This document shows, in pieces, positions 16,326 through 25,852 of a DNA stretch of 64,000 nt. The position numbers and the translations under genes were made by a program. The DNA is from DATFVA01 sp963747755 (GTDB lineage Bacteria > Bacteroidota > Ignavibacteria > Ignavibacteriales > Ignavibacteriaceae). Within the stretch, counting starts at the first letter, position 1. Each line of letters starts with the position of its first letter. The notes beneath the pieces are model-generated. The model saw only the letters and a list, made by a program, of their open reading frames with translations, did no database searches and was not told the origin of the DNA. The stretch spans positions 28,608-92,607 of the forward strand of contig CAVVGK010000019.1 of NCBI GenBank assembly GCA_963747755.1, written 5' to 3'.

Positions 16326-18994
16326 TATGCCCTCATATTTTTTTCATTAAGAGTAAAATAAAAAGCGGCTCCTTTGTCTTTCTCAGCTTCCACCCATATT
16401 TCCCCGCCGTGCCTGCGTATCACCTTCTGAACATTAGCAAGACCAATTCCTGTTCCAGGATATTCATCCGCATGATGCAGGCGTTGGAAGGGCGAGAAGA
16501 GCTTCTCCGCATACTTCATATCGAATCCTGCACCATTATCCTTAACATAATAGATATACTTCTCATCCTCTTTCCGGCACCCGAACTCGATCCTTGCATT
16601 ATCCATTTTGGAAGTAAACTTGTATGCGTTCTCAAGCAGGTTGTTAAGAGCTGACTGGAAAAGCACCTTATCTCCCCTGGCACAAAGTCCCTCCTGGATC
16701 ATAAATTCAACCTTACGTTCCGGGGAGATTTTCTTCAAGTCTTCAGCGATCGATTTCGCCAGATCAGTCAGGTCTACATCAGCAATACCGAGTTCCCGGC
16801 GGGTAATGCGCGACAGGGAGAGAATATCATCAATTAGTTTACCCATACGCTGACTGGCAGCTCTCACACGCGAAAGGTAATTTAGACCTGTATCATCCAG
16901 CTTATCTTTATAGTCCTCAACCAGCGCCTGGCTGAATCCGTCGATACTCCTTAACGGGGCGCGGAGATCATGGCTTACTGAATAAGCAAATGCCTCTAAT
17001 TCTTTGTTTACTGTTTCAAGATCATGAGTGCGCACCTTAATTTTCTTTTCAAGGTCAGCGTTCAGTTCTTTGATTTTGTTATCCGCCTTTTTCATTTCAG
17101 CTATATCGTGTGCGACAATCAATACTTTCTGAAGAGCATAGGCAGCATCATAACCTATATTCTTCAGAAGCTGCAGCTCAAATTCATCAAAGTGATTCTT
17201 TGTTTCAGATTTTACAGTAAGCACACCCAGAACGTGATCATCATGAACCAAAGGAACGGCTGCCAGCGAATGGTAACCTCTATCGAGAGCTGCATCACGC
17301 CAGGGTCTCATTAAGAGGTCTGCCGCAATGTCGTTAGAAAAATGAACACGATTTGTTTTGGCAGCTCTTCCAGCTGGTCCCTCACCGTATTCTGACTTAT
17401 CAATTGTAAAAGGCTTCTTCGAAAGGTAGCCATCCTCTTTTCCAGCATAGGCCACTGGAAGAATTCTCTCTCCTTCAATAATACCTGCCCAGCACATCAG
17501 GTAATTCCCTTTTTCCACAATTACGCCACAGATACCCTCCAGAATTGCCCTCATTTCACTCTGGTGAAGGATAACCTTATTAACCGCACCCGAAATATCA
17601 TACAGCCGGTTCAGCCTGTTCTGATGCTGCTCGGCTTTTTTCCGGTCGGAAATATCTCTTATAATACTCTGGACAAAAAAGTCACCATTTTTCCTGATTA
17701 CACGCGCACTTGCTTCAACGGGAAATATTGTCTTGTCTTTCCTGATATGGTAAGTTTCATAAACCCGGCCACCCGACTGATCCAACTCTTTAAAAAATAT
17801 TTCAGCAGGTCCCCTTTTATATCCTGGAGCTCTCAGTATCTCGACATCCATACCAATAAGTTCCTCCCGCGAATAACCGTAATACTTTTCTGCTTTTTCA
17901 TTCACCTCAAGTATTTTACCATAGCGGTCGCCAAGAACAATAATATCATTTGCCTGTCTGAGTAAGACGTCAAGCTGTTCAGAAAGTGCTTCTTTTTCAA
18001 GCTCCTCTCTATACAGCCTTTTATAAAGTTTAGCCTGCCTGTTGTGCCATATAAGGCCTGCACCCACGGATGCTCCTATCACAATAAGTCCGGCTATTAC
18101 CATAATAAGTAAGCGCTGTTTCTTGACAGGAGCATACACTTCCGCTCTGTCAACCTTGGTTATCAGGAACCAGCTGCTGCCGGATACGCTGTTCAGAGAT
18201 GCCAGGACAGTGTTGCCTCTATAGTCGACGGCCTCAATTACCGTATCAGAGCCTAATACAAAATCATTGTAATCAATAAAAGAACCCGCCAGGGTAATTC
18301 TATTCTCACCTTTCTTAAGGGGGATAAAAACTCTCTTCTCTTCAGACCCGATCTCAACAAGGGCGGTTTCCAATGTAGTATTGAATAAAACTTTCTTAGT
18401 TAGGAGGGGGAAGAGAAATGATTTCGGATCTGAACGGAGAACAATAAAACCAGCTGTTGTTACGCCGCCGGGTTGAGATGACAGAGGGACAATAAAATCC
18501 ACATCGCTGCCGATGCCGGAGGTTTTATACAATCCGGAAAATACCACCTTGTTTGTTGAATCGGATTTGTCGAGAAGAGAATAAAATTCCTGTTCAAAAG
18601 AATCTTCTTCATCACCTCCCGTTTTCAGTCTAAGCTTCCGGTCGGGATCAAAATAGAAGATATTCTCATAACCGTAGTTAGAGAGTCGGGAATTCATCCA
18701 TTGTATAAGTTCATTCTGCGTTTTTCCATCCGGGTTGATTAAAAAATCATAAAACCGGCGGGAATTTCTGTAGTTTTCCTTAATTACTCTGCTATCGCCC
18801 ATTCGCTCCTTAAGCCACTGTGAAAGCTGAGCCTGTTTCAAGTGCCCGACAGCTTCGAGTTTTTCCTCTGCTTCCCGTTTAGATTTTTCGAGCTGGTTAT
18901 TAGAAAATAGATAGCCCGCGGTGATAACGGTGATTATTAGAAAGAAGGCAAATGCCCCTAAAATAGGGAGATTAAATTTGGACTCAGGCTTCAT
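16325..18994 (-). CDS. Membrane sensor histidine kinase with periplasmic sensor, PAS and GAF
   Basis: 889 residues. Membrane helix 1 (about 9-29) and helix 2 (about 295-317) bracket a 265-residue extracytoplasmic domain of Cache-like size. Then come a PAS domain (about 340-455), a GAF domain (about 475-625), a coiled coil and a phytochrome-type HisKA (AYSVSHDLRAPLRSIDGFSQ). The HATPase follows (LLENAYKFTSK, DNGAGFDMKYA, GTGIGLANV). The core type matches kinases that signal to Rcp1-type regulators, and such a regulator follows directly. No bilin-binding cysteine context is evident in the GAF domain, so light sensing is not supported. Ligand unknown. Confidence 0.9.
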   Translation of the reverse strand: MKPESKFNLPILGAFAFFLIITVITAGYLFSNNQLEKSKREAEEKLEAVGHLKQAQLSQWLKERMGDSRVIKENYRNSRRFYDFLINPDGKTQNELIQWMNSRLSNYGYENIFYFDPDRKLRLKTGGDEEDSFEQEFYSLLDKSDSTNKVVFSGLYKTSGIGSDVDFIVPLSSQPGGVTTAGFIVLRSDPKSFLFPLLTKKVLFNTTLETALVEIGSEEKRVFIPLKKGENRITLAGSFIDYNDFVLGSDTVIEAVDYRGNTVLASLNSVSGSSWFLITKVDRAEVYAPVKKQRLLIMVIAGLIVIGASVGAGLIWHNRQAKLYKRLYREELEKEALSEQLDVLLRQANDIIVLGDRYGKILEVNEKAEKYYGYSREELIGMDVEILRAPGYKRGPAEIFFKELDQSGGRVYETYHIRKDKTIFPVEASARVIRKNGDFFVQSIIRDISDRKKAEQHQNRLNRLYDISGAVNKVILHQSEMRAILEGICGVIVEKGNYLMCWAGIIEGERILPVAYAGKEDGYLSKKPFTIDKSEYGEGPAGRAAKTNRVHFSNDIAADLLMRPWRDAALDRGYHSLAAVPLVHDDHVLGVLTVKSETKNHFDEFELQLLKNIGYDAAYALQKVLIVAHDIAEMKKADNKIKELNADLEKKIKVRTHDLETVNKELEAFAYSVSHDLRAPLRSIDGFSQALVEDYKDKLDDTGLNYLSRVRAASQRMGKLIDDILSLSRITRRELGIADVDLTDLAKSIAEDLKKISPERKVEFMIQEGLCARGDKVLFQSALNNLLENAYKFTSKMDNARIEFGCRKEDEKYIYYVKDNGAGFDMKYAEKLFSPFQRLHHADEYPGTGIGLANVQKVIRRHGGEIWVEAEKDKGAAFYFTLNEKNMRA

Positions 18995-19189
18995 TCACAA
19001 CCTGGAATACCTGGTATTGGTAAAAATTATTAATATAAAATTGGATCGTTTGTTAGAAATCGGATATCACAAAATATAAACGTCACCGGTTCTTTGTCCG
19101 GAAAGATCAGGATCTTCTTAAAAGAAGAGGGCACTTTTTTTTCGATGATCCTACAATATTAAAGAACACGGGGACGTTTAATATTTATA

Positions 19190-19606
19190 TTATGAGGCAG
19201 CCCCGGAACTGATTGAGAAGATAGAGGAGATCTGCCGGAGCAGCCCCGAACTTATTTCAGCCTTTGACAAATAACCGTCTGCTCCTGCACTAAGTGCTTC
19301 GAGGCGATATTCGGGCTGATCATTAAATGATAAAAGCAGAATTCTTGGCGGATTAATCAGAGATTTCATAATTTTAGCAGCTTCAAAACCGTTCAATCCG
19401 GGCATTTTAACATCCATCAACACGAGATCAGGTTTAAGTTTGCCGCACAATTTCACAGCTTCTTCGCCTGAAACTGCCTTCCCGGCAATTTTAACATTAG
19501 GAAAGGTAGCAACGTATCTGACAAGGGTTTCCAGAAATTTTTCGTTATCATCAACCAGTAAAACCCGCAAATGAAACTCCTTAGTCTCCCGCGTGAATGT
19601 TTTCAA
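19190..19606 (-). CDS. Single-domain response regulator
   Basis: 138 residues containing one receiver domain. The acidic pair is in VLLVDDNEKF, phospho-acceptor D65 in LVLMDVKMPGLNG, the serine in LLLSFND and the lysine in YLSKAEI. There is no output domain. The sequence is closest in style to receivers of NarL-type regulators (MDVKMPGLNGFEAAKIMK), so it may be a truncated or stand-alone relative of the regulator encoded just upstream. It lies 136 bases after that gene on the same strand; the gap holds a GAAGATTG-type repeat. It could act as a phosphate sink or connector. Confidence 0.85.
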   Translation of the reverse strand: MKTFTRETKEFHLRVLLVDDNEKFLETLVRYVATFPNVKIAGKAVSGEEAVKLCGKLKPDLVLMDVKMPGLNGFEAAKIMKSLINPPRILLLSFNDQPEYRLEALSAGADGYLSKAEISSGLLRQISSIFSISSGAAS

Positions 19607-19742
19607 TATTTATCTTGAATAACTTAAGGCTTGGGGGGTAGCGAGGCAATAAGGGTTTCCCTGATTTTTTATTGAAGAAGATATGAAGATTGAAGGCATT
19701 GAAGATTTAAGATTGAAGAATGAAGATTGAAGGCATTGAAGA

Positions 19743-20405
19743 TTACTTGATGAGGCCTTTTTTAATGGCGTATCTTACAAGGCCGGGGATGTCGGTAATG
19801 GCGAGTTTTTTCATTATCTGGGAACGGTGAGTTTCAACAGTTTTAATACTGATAAAAAGTTTGTCAGCGATTTCGCGGGTGGAGTTTCCCTCAGCTATCA
19901 GCTGAAGTACTTCTTTCTGACGTGATGAAAGATCTTCTTTCTTCCTGGTTGCGTCGCCGGGGGATGAGGCATGCTTCAGGCGCTCCCTGTATTCATCAAT
20001 CATTTTACGGGGGATAGCCGGACTAATATACACCCTCCCTTCCTTTATTGTATTGAGGGCAAGTCGAAGTTCGCCAGGCGCCGAATCTTTCAAAAGGTAA
20101 CCCGATGCTCCCACGCTCAGAGCCTGAATAACATACTCCTCGTCGAGATACATTGAAAGAATTACGACAGCAACTTCGGGAAAATCTTTCTTAATCATTT
20201 CAGCAGCCTGAAGTCCGTTCAGCTCCGGCATAGCGATATCCAGGAAAACCATGTCAGGTTTAAGCTTACCTGTTAATTTAACCGCTTCACGTCCGTTATC
20301 GGCCTCTCCGACAACTTCAATCCCGTCGGAACTTTCAAGGAGAGATTTTATCCCTGCTCTGACCAGTTTATGATCATCGGCTAAGATAACCCTTGTTGAT
20401 TTCAT
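19743..20405 (-). CDS. NarL/FixJ-type response regulator
   Basis: 220 residues. The receiver has phospho-acceptor D56 in MVFLDIAMPELNG and lysine in YLLKDSAPGE. The LuxR-type helix-turn-helix occupies about 155-215 (LSSRQKEVLQLIAEGNSTRE, then IADKLFISIKTVETHRSQIM). It is a DNA-binding transcription regulator. It starts five bases after the stop of the HisKA_3 kinase gene, so kinase and regulator form an operon and a cognate pair. Targets unknown. Confidence 0.93.
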   Translation of the reverse strand: MKSTRVILADDHKLVRAGIKSLLESSDGIEVVGEADNGREAVKLTGKLKPDMVFLDIAMPELNGLQAAEMIKKDFPEVAVVILSMYLDEEYVIQALSVGASGYLLKDSAPGELRLALNTIKEGRVYISPAIPRKMIDEYRERLKHASSPGDATRKKEDLSSRQKEVLQLIAEGNSTREIADKLFISIKTVETHRSQIMKKLAITDIPGLVRYAIKKGLIK

Positions 20406-20410
20406 GATGA

Positions 20411-22942
20411 TTATACCTGGCAGCTTGCCGTAATAATAGTTCCAGAACCCTTAGCCGATTTGATGCTGAATCTTCCGCCGAGAAGTTCGGCTCTTTCCTG
20501 CATGCTTATTAGTCCCAGACTTTTACCTCTGGCAGCCTGCTTTAATGCTTTCTGTGTATCGAAACCTTTTCCGTTGTCCTCAATAGTAAGGACTACGGAT
20601 CTTTTATTTTGATTTAACGACATCTTAACATAACCAGCTTCAGCGTGTTTTGCAATATTGGTAAGCGCTTCCTGGCATATTCTGAACAAAGTGATGGCAC
20701 ATTCAGCAGGAAGTTCGTTAGAAACCTCTTTAATTTCAGTTTTCACCTCAATCCCCGTTCTCTGCCGGAACTTATCCAAGTACCAGCGGAGCGAAGCCGC
20801 AAGTCCCAGATCATCTATAATTGCCGGTCTAAGCTCAAGTGAGAGGTTCCTGACGACAGAAATTGTATTTTCTACAAGTTTAGTACAGTCATCTGCAAGT
20901 TCCATAGTTTCTTCGGGATTCCCCCCGTCCTTTATCCGCTGGACATCAATCTTTATCGCGGTAAGCAACTGTCCGATCTCATCGTGAAGCTCTCTTGAGA
21001 TATTACGCTTCTCATTCTCCTGCACACTTATGAGTTTCGCAGAGAGTATTTTCAACCGGTTACGGGCTGCTGATATCTGTTTAAAGAGTTTCTCTCTCTC
21101 CCGTTCCGATTTCCGTTTTTCGGTAACGTCAACCAGGAAGGTGGAAATTCCTATCGGATTATTATCAGAATCAAGCAGAGGCGAAGCTGCAATACTTACA
21201 TTTATTTTTTTACCGTCTTTCTTTACGCGTACAACCTCCCTGTCGGGGAAGCTCTCGCCGCCCATAACCGTATTCCTGAGTGCTAAATGCTCCTCCCTTT
21301 TGTCGGGAGGTACGAACGGTACCGGTTTGTCCAATACCTCTTCACTCCTCCAGCCGAACATCCTTTCACTTGCAGGATTCCACAATTTTGTCTTTCCATT
21401 CTTATCAAGTATAATGACACTAAGCGGCGAATAATTTATCAGCGACCGGAGAAGTTCATTAAGGCGATGGTGTTCTGTTTCTGCTTTTCGTTGTTCAGTA
21501 ATGTCGGTAATAAGCGCCAAACCACCAGCGTACCGTTTTTGTTCATCAAATACGGACACGGCATTTACTCTCACCCACCTTTCCGAACCCTGACTATTCT
21601 TAAGGCGGAATTGAAAAGTTTCGCGGGAACCAGCGGCGTTCTCCCTTATATACTTTTCAGCATTTTCCCTGTCCTCTTCAAATACAAACTCCAAAACAGA
21701 CTTGTTTTCAAGTTCTTCTTTCGGCCTTCCCACTATTTGTGCAAGCTTAGAGTTAATGAAAGTTATCTGCTGTTTATCGTCAATCAGGAGAATTCCCTCG
21801 TTGGCATTTTCAACTATCAGGCGGTATTTCTCCTCGCTGTATTTCAGAGCGGCCTCAGCTGCTTTTTCAAAGTTCACTCTTTCGGTAATATCGAGGCAAA
21901 TCCCCAGGAGACCCGTTGGTTTCCCGTCATTCTTCCTTACGGGCACAAAATAGTTATCGAAGTGCCTGTCTGCTATGAGAGTCTGACCGGCAATAACTTC
22001 GCCATTCATTACCCGTTTATATGCTTCCTCAGTGTCAATCGTCTCACCATTATTCTGAGTAACCTTGACCTTCGACAGCGTATCCTGGAATCGGCTCCCC
22101 AAAAGCTGTCCCGGTTCAAAACCAGCTCCGGCAAGAGCTTTCCCTTGCTGCAGTATAAATTTCCCTTCACTATCAAGTTCAAGCAGAACCATCGGCAGGT
22201 TATTTATGATAGTCGCAAGCTTTGAGGAATACTGAGATAGTTTATCGAGGGTCTGAAGTTTAGCCGTAATGTTTCTGTTAACCGAAACATATCCGGTCAC
22301 CCTGCCGTTATCATCGTGAAGAGTAATTGAATTAACTTCAACAAATATGGGCTCTCCGTTTTTATTTCTTCTGGCTGCAGTCCACTGAACTGAACCGTTA
22401 ACCGACATTTCGAAGCTGAATTTTTTCCTTTCAGCATCGGTCATCTCAGTCTGTAGAAGACGCCTGATATTCCGGCCGACTGCCTCGCTTTTTGTATAGC
22501 CGTAAATACTTTCCGCAGCCTTATTCCAAGCTATTATTTCCAACGAAACGTTTGTCGCAATGACTGCATCATTAAGATTATCGATTACCTCAGCCTGGAA
22601 AGTACGTGGAGAAAAGGAGCTGTTATCTTTGAAGGTGATTATTACTTTATCGTCATCAAAGTCGTCCATGTAGAGTTTATGCAGTATCAGAGTACCGCTG
22701 TTCATCCTGAAATGGAAATCGCCAGTCCGGTTTTTACCATTAAGAATCGATGAGAGTTTTTCTTTTTCAGATGGGGCGATCAGATCGAAAAGGATAAACG
22801 GCTGGGCGGCCAAATGGTTAAACGGCTGAATAGCAAAGGAAGCAGCCCTGTTTTTCAGGAGGATACAGCCCGAATCCCGTTCAGTTATAATTACGGGATC
22901 GGGATTTACATCAATTAATCTCTGAATCTGATCATTCTGCAT
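20411..22942 (-). CDS. Multi-PAS sensor histidine kinase, HisKA_3 (NarX-like) type
   Basis: 843 residues, no membrane helix. About five PAS domains (about 5-110, 117-235, 240-365, 372-490 and 497-615) are followed by a HisKA_3 dimerisation domain with the H-box EKRNISRELHDEIGQLLTAI. The HATPase has DNGKGFD and SLGLISMQERAELLGGRF. This kinase class pairs with NarL/FixJ regulators, and one follows five bases downstream. The stacked PAS domains suggest several cytoplasmic inputs such as redox or small ligands; no cofactor-binding residue can be assigned by eye. Confidence 0.92.
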   Translation of the reverse strand: MQNDQIQRLIDVNPDPVIITERDSGCILLKNRAASFAIQPFNHLAAQPFILFDLIAPSEKEKLSSILNGKNRTGDFHFRMNSGTLILHKLYMDDFDDDKVIITFKDNSSFSPRTFQAEVIDNLNDAVIATNVSLEIIAWNKAAESIYGYTKSEAVGRNIRRLLQTEMTDAERKKFSFEMSVNGSVQWTAARRNKNGEPIFVEVNSITLHDDNGRVTGYVSVNRNITAKLQTLDKLSQYSSKLATIINNLPMVLLELDSEGKFILQQGKALAGAGFEPGQLLGSRFQDTLSKVKVTQNNGETIDTEEAYKRVMNGEVIAGQTLIADRHFDNYFVPVRKNDGKPTGLLGICLDITERVNFEKAAEAALKYSEEKYRLIVENANEGILLIDDKQQITFINSKLAQIVGRPKEELENKSVLEFVFEEDRENAEKYIRENAAGSRETFQFRLKNSQGSERWVRVNAVSVFDEQKRYAGGLALITDITEQRKAETEHHRLNELLRSLINYSPLSVIILDKNGKTKLWNPASERMFGWRSEEVLDKPVPFVPPDKREEHLALRNTVMGGESFPDREVVRVKKDGKKINVSIAASPLLDSDNNPIGISTFLVDVTEKRKSEREREKLFKQISAARNRLKILSAKLISVQENEKRNISRELHDEIGQLLTAIKIDVQRIKDGGNPEETMELADDCTKLVENTISVVRNLSLELRPAIIDDLGLAASLRWYLDKFRQRTGIEVKTEIKEVSNELPAECAITLFRICQEALTNIAKHAEAGYVKMSLNQNKRSVVLTIEDNGKGFDTQKALKQAARGKSLGLISMQERAELLGGRFSIKSAKGSGTIITASCQV

Positions 22943-23046
22943 AAAGTTTATCCAAATGTTACGGAAGGTAATTTAAGGATTTATTTGAAAATTGAATATT
23001 GAAAAACGAAGGACAAAGCGCAGGTCTAATTATTAATTGCTGAGGG

Positions 23047-25809
23047 TTAATCGTTTATGTTGAAGATAACCCGGACGGTAGTACCGTGTGAGGATATCAT
23101 TTCAAGGGTACCGTCGAGCTGCTCGATAAGGGTTTCGACGAGCTGGAGTCCCAGAGAATCGCTTTTGTGGTAATCTCCTTCCGGAAGGCCGACGCCGTTA
23201 TCTTTTATGATGAGTTCGTATGCGGATGGGGTAAAAACTCTCCGCCCGATAAGATCTTTCGCTTCTGTCGGGATGACATTGAAGTCGTTGGGGATATTTT
23301 TGGAGCCGGTCGGGGTTACCTTGGGACCGGTCGGGATTACATCACGGTGTATGGAGACGAGGATTTCGCCGCTGGTACGATCCGGAAAAGCGTGCTTATA
23401 TGCATTGGATGCGAGCTCGTTTATAATAAGTCCCAGCGAAATAGCACTATTGATATCGAAAGAAATATCCTGGATATCGACTTTCGTCTCAATGCTCCTG
23501 CCTTTTAAATCATAAGAAATCATCAGGTTATTCAGGAGGTCGCGCACATAGCTTTCGAAATCTATGTTAAACAGGTCCTTAGACCGGTAAAGCTTCTCGT
23601 GTATAAGAGCCATCGAACGTATCCGGTTCCTGCTTTCGTCGAAAATCTCCTGTGTATGTTTGTCGGGTATAGTCTTCGACTGCAGACTAAGCAGACTCGA
23701 TATGACCTGCATATTATTCTTTACGCGATGATGTATCTCCTTAAGCAGAATCTCCTTCTCCTTCAGTGAGGCACTGAGCTCCTGCTCAAACTTCATCTGT
23801 TCGGTGATGTCGATGTTAACACCGCGAAGTCCTATTACATTTCCCTCAGAGTCACAGATACAATTCGTTTGCGCTTCCATCCAGACAACCGAACCGTCCT
23901 TTGCAATCCATCTGAACCTGTCAGTCATCGCTTTGTTATCCTTATACTGCTGCCGGGCATTTTTTATCACATTTTCGGCATCATCCGGATGCATTACATT
24001 CTGCCAGAAGTAAGGGTCTCGTTTCCATTCATCCACAGAATAACCGAGCAATTTCTCAATGTACTTACTTAAAAATGAAAGTTTAGCATCAGGGGTACCC
24101 GGTTCGCCGTAGGCTTCCCACACAACTCCCGGAACATTGGCAATAAGGTTGTCGATTCGTATGCGCTGTATCTCTAGCTGACTGTAGATTTTAATACGCT
24201 CTCTTTCAATCCTCTTCCTTTCAGTAATATCACGAGATATCCTCACTGTAACCGCTTTGCCATGGTAATTCAGCTTAAGACTGCTGCTCTCAACCCACAC
24301 AATCCCGCCGTCTCGTTTCCTGTAGCGTATCTCGATTATCGGATGACGTTTATAATCCTCCAGGAAAGGACGATCCTCTTCATACACAAGGTCGTTAGGA
24401 CTAACCTTACCAATCAATTCATTCTCACTGTAGCCAAGCTCCTTTACCAGGGCGGGATTAGCATAAATAAAAATTTCATTTTCATCCAGCAGCGAGATAA
24501 AATCACTTGAATTCTCGGTAATTAATCTGAACCTTTCCTCCGACTCCCGCAGATCACGCTCAACTTTTTTCCTGTACTTAATCTCCTGCTGCTGAAGCCG
24601 TATCGTTTCTCCAAGATTTTTATTGAGCTCTCCAATCTGTCTGAATAACGAAGCATTATCAATAGCCATTGCAGCCCTATGAGCAAGATCCTCGGCAAAA
24701 CGAAGGTCTTCATCATCATAATTCTTACCGGATTCAGCTGTGCAGAGAGTAAGCGCTCCCAGCACCTTCCCTCTCACTTCAAACGGCACAAACATCATCG
24801 ACCTGATTCCGAGCTTTTTAAAGATTACGTAAAGCTCCTTATCCTTTATGTTTCTACGCAGGAATTCATCATCCATAACTGCATAGAGCTCTGATCGCCC
24901 GGTCCGGATAACATTAGGCACCCCCCGCTGCTCATCCATTTTAGGCGGGTATTTAATCTGAAGCTCCCTTGCAAAGCGTATTTTATCGGGATCTTTATGA
25001 TAAACAATAAGACGTTCGATCCCATCTCCTTTTTTGAGATCCACTGCAAACCAATCGCACACCTCGGGAGTAAGCAGCTTCGCGAGCGACTTAATCGTAT
25101 CCGTGTAGTCAAGTGATGAATTAAGGATATAACTTGCCTCGGCAAGATATTTAAGCTTTGTCTGAACCACTTCAGCATGGTGTAATGCTCTCTGCTCACG
25201 GGTAAGCGCTTTTGAAAGCGCAACCTCATCAGCTTTACGTTCCGAAATATCCACTACAGAACCAATATATCCCTGGAAGGTACCATCGAGCGAATTCCGC
25301 GGCACACCGTGAGTAAGCAGCCATCTTTCCTTCCCATCATTCCTCCGAAGGCGGAATTCAAAACGAAACTCACTCCTGTTGTCGAAAGCAAGATTAAAAG
25401 CATTTTGAAATGCCGGAAGATCGATAGGGTGAATACCCTGCATCCAACCATCGCCGATTTCCTGGTCAATTGTTCGTCCCCGGAAATCCAGCCACGGCTT
25501 ATTAAAATAGTAAAACTGTCGGTCGACTCCGGCGGTCCATATCATAACAGGGGCAGTATCGGCCATTACCCTGAAGCGTAGTTCGCTTTCGGAGAGCTGG
25601 CGCTCAGTCAGTTTTCGTTCAGTAATATCCACAATACTCGCAATAGTATATTGGTACGGTGAATTCTCATCCGGGAAATTAGTAATAGAATAAACATGGA
25701 TTGGGTCCCCGCTGAAAGTTCTCACCTCATACTCAGTTTCAAAATGCCTACCCCTGTTGGCGCGCACAATCAGCAGTTCATTAAACTTATCAAAAAAATC
25801 TTCTGTCAT
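23047..25809 (-). CDS. C-terminal part of a split multi-PAS/GAF histidine kinase, HisKA_2 type
   Basis: 920 residues from ATG 25809. It begins in the middle of a PAS domain, continues with PAS (about 70-190), GAF (about 222-385) and two more PAS domains (about 420-540 and 555-680). HisKA_2 follows, with LKEIHHRVKNNMQVISSLLS, and then a HATPase domain. The first PAS is completed by the upstream frame ending at 25853: skipping one T in the run at 25855-25858 joins the two into one protein of about 1,380 residues. The HATPase carries a 41-residue in-frame repeat insertion (residues 823-863) between two strands just before DNGVGLPEG. The downstream half keeps all kinase motifs. Confidence 0.85.
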   Translation of the reverse strand: MTEDFFDKFNELLIVRANRGRHFETEYEVRTFSGDPIHVYSITNFPDENSPYQYTIASIVDITERKLTERQLSESELRFRVMADTAPVMIWTAGVDRQFYYFNKPWLDFRGRTIDQEIGDGWMQGIHPIDLPAFQNAFNLAFDNRSEFRFEFRLRRNDGKERWLLTHGVPRNSLDGTFQGYIGSVVDISERKADEVALSKALTREQRALHHAEVVQTKLKYLAEASYILNSSLDYTDTIKSLAKLLTPEVCDWFAVDLKKGDGIERLIVYHKDPDKIRFARELQIKYPPKMDEQRGVPNVIRTGRSELYAVMDDEFLRRNIKDKELYVIFKKLGIRSMMFVPFEVRGKVLGALTLCTAESGKNYDDEDLRFAEDLAHRAAMAIDNASLFRQIGELNKNLGETIRLQQQEIKYRKKVERDLRESEERFRLITENSSDFISLLDENEIFIYANPALVKELGYSENELIGKVSPNDLVYEEDRPFLEDYKRHPIIEIRYRKRDGGIVWVESSSLKLNYHGKAVTVRISRDITERKRIERERIKIYSQLEIQRIRIDNLIANVPGVVWEAYGEPGTPDAKLSFLSKYIEKLLGYSVDEWKRDPYFWQNVMHPDDAENVIKNARQQYKDNKAMTDRFRWIAKDGSVVWMEAQTNCICDSEGNVIGLRGVNIDITEQMKFEQELSASLKEKEILLKEIHHRVKNNMQVISSLLSLQSKTIPDKHTQEIFDESRNRIRSMALIHEKLYRSKDLFNIDFESYVRDLLNNLMISYDLKGRSIETKVDIQDISFDINSAISLGLIINELASNAYKHAFPDRTSGEILVSIHRDVIPTGPKVTPTGSKNIPNDFNVIPTEAKDLIGRRVFTPSAYELIIKDNGVGLPEGDYHKSDSLGLQLVETLIEQLDGTLEMISSHGTTVRVIFNIND
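23221..23343 (-). repeat. In-frame 21-bp tandem repeat insertion inside the kinase ATPase domain
   Basis: Within the HATPase domain, 41 codons have a 7-residue period: VIPTGPK, VTPTGSK, NIPNDFN, VIPTEAK, followed by DLIGRRVFTPSA. At DNA level the units are about 21 bases, each with an ATCCCGAC-like core. In related kinases the two flanking strands (EILVSIHR and YELIIKDNG) are joined by a short turn, so this is an insertion of extragenic repeat DNA that kept the frame. Confidence 0.75.
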
Positions 25810-25852
25810 AACTTCTGCAATGTTTTCAAACAGGTGCCGTTTATTCCGGGCT

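Noticed and set aside
17470..17720. Phytochrome-type bilin-binding site in the 889-residue kinase
   Set aside because: The kinase core is phytochrome-like, but the GAF domain shows no cysteine in a chromophore-binding context.
21287..22225. 312-residue plus-strand frame
   Set aside because: Antisense shadow of the multi-PAS kinase at 20411-22942; no domain, no Shine-Dalgarno sequence, codon pattern of an antisense frame.
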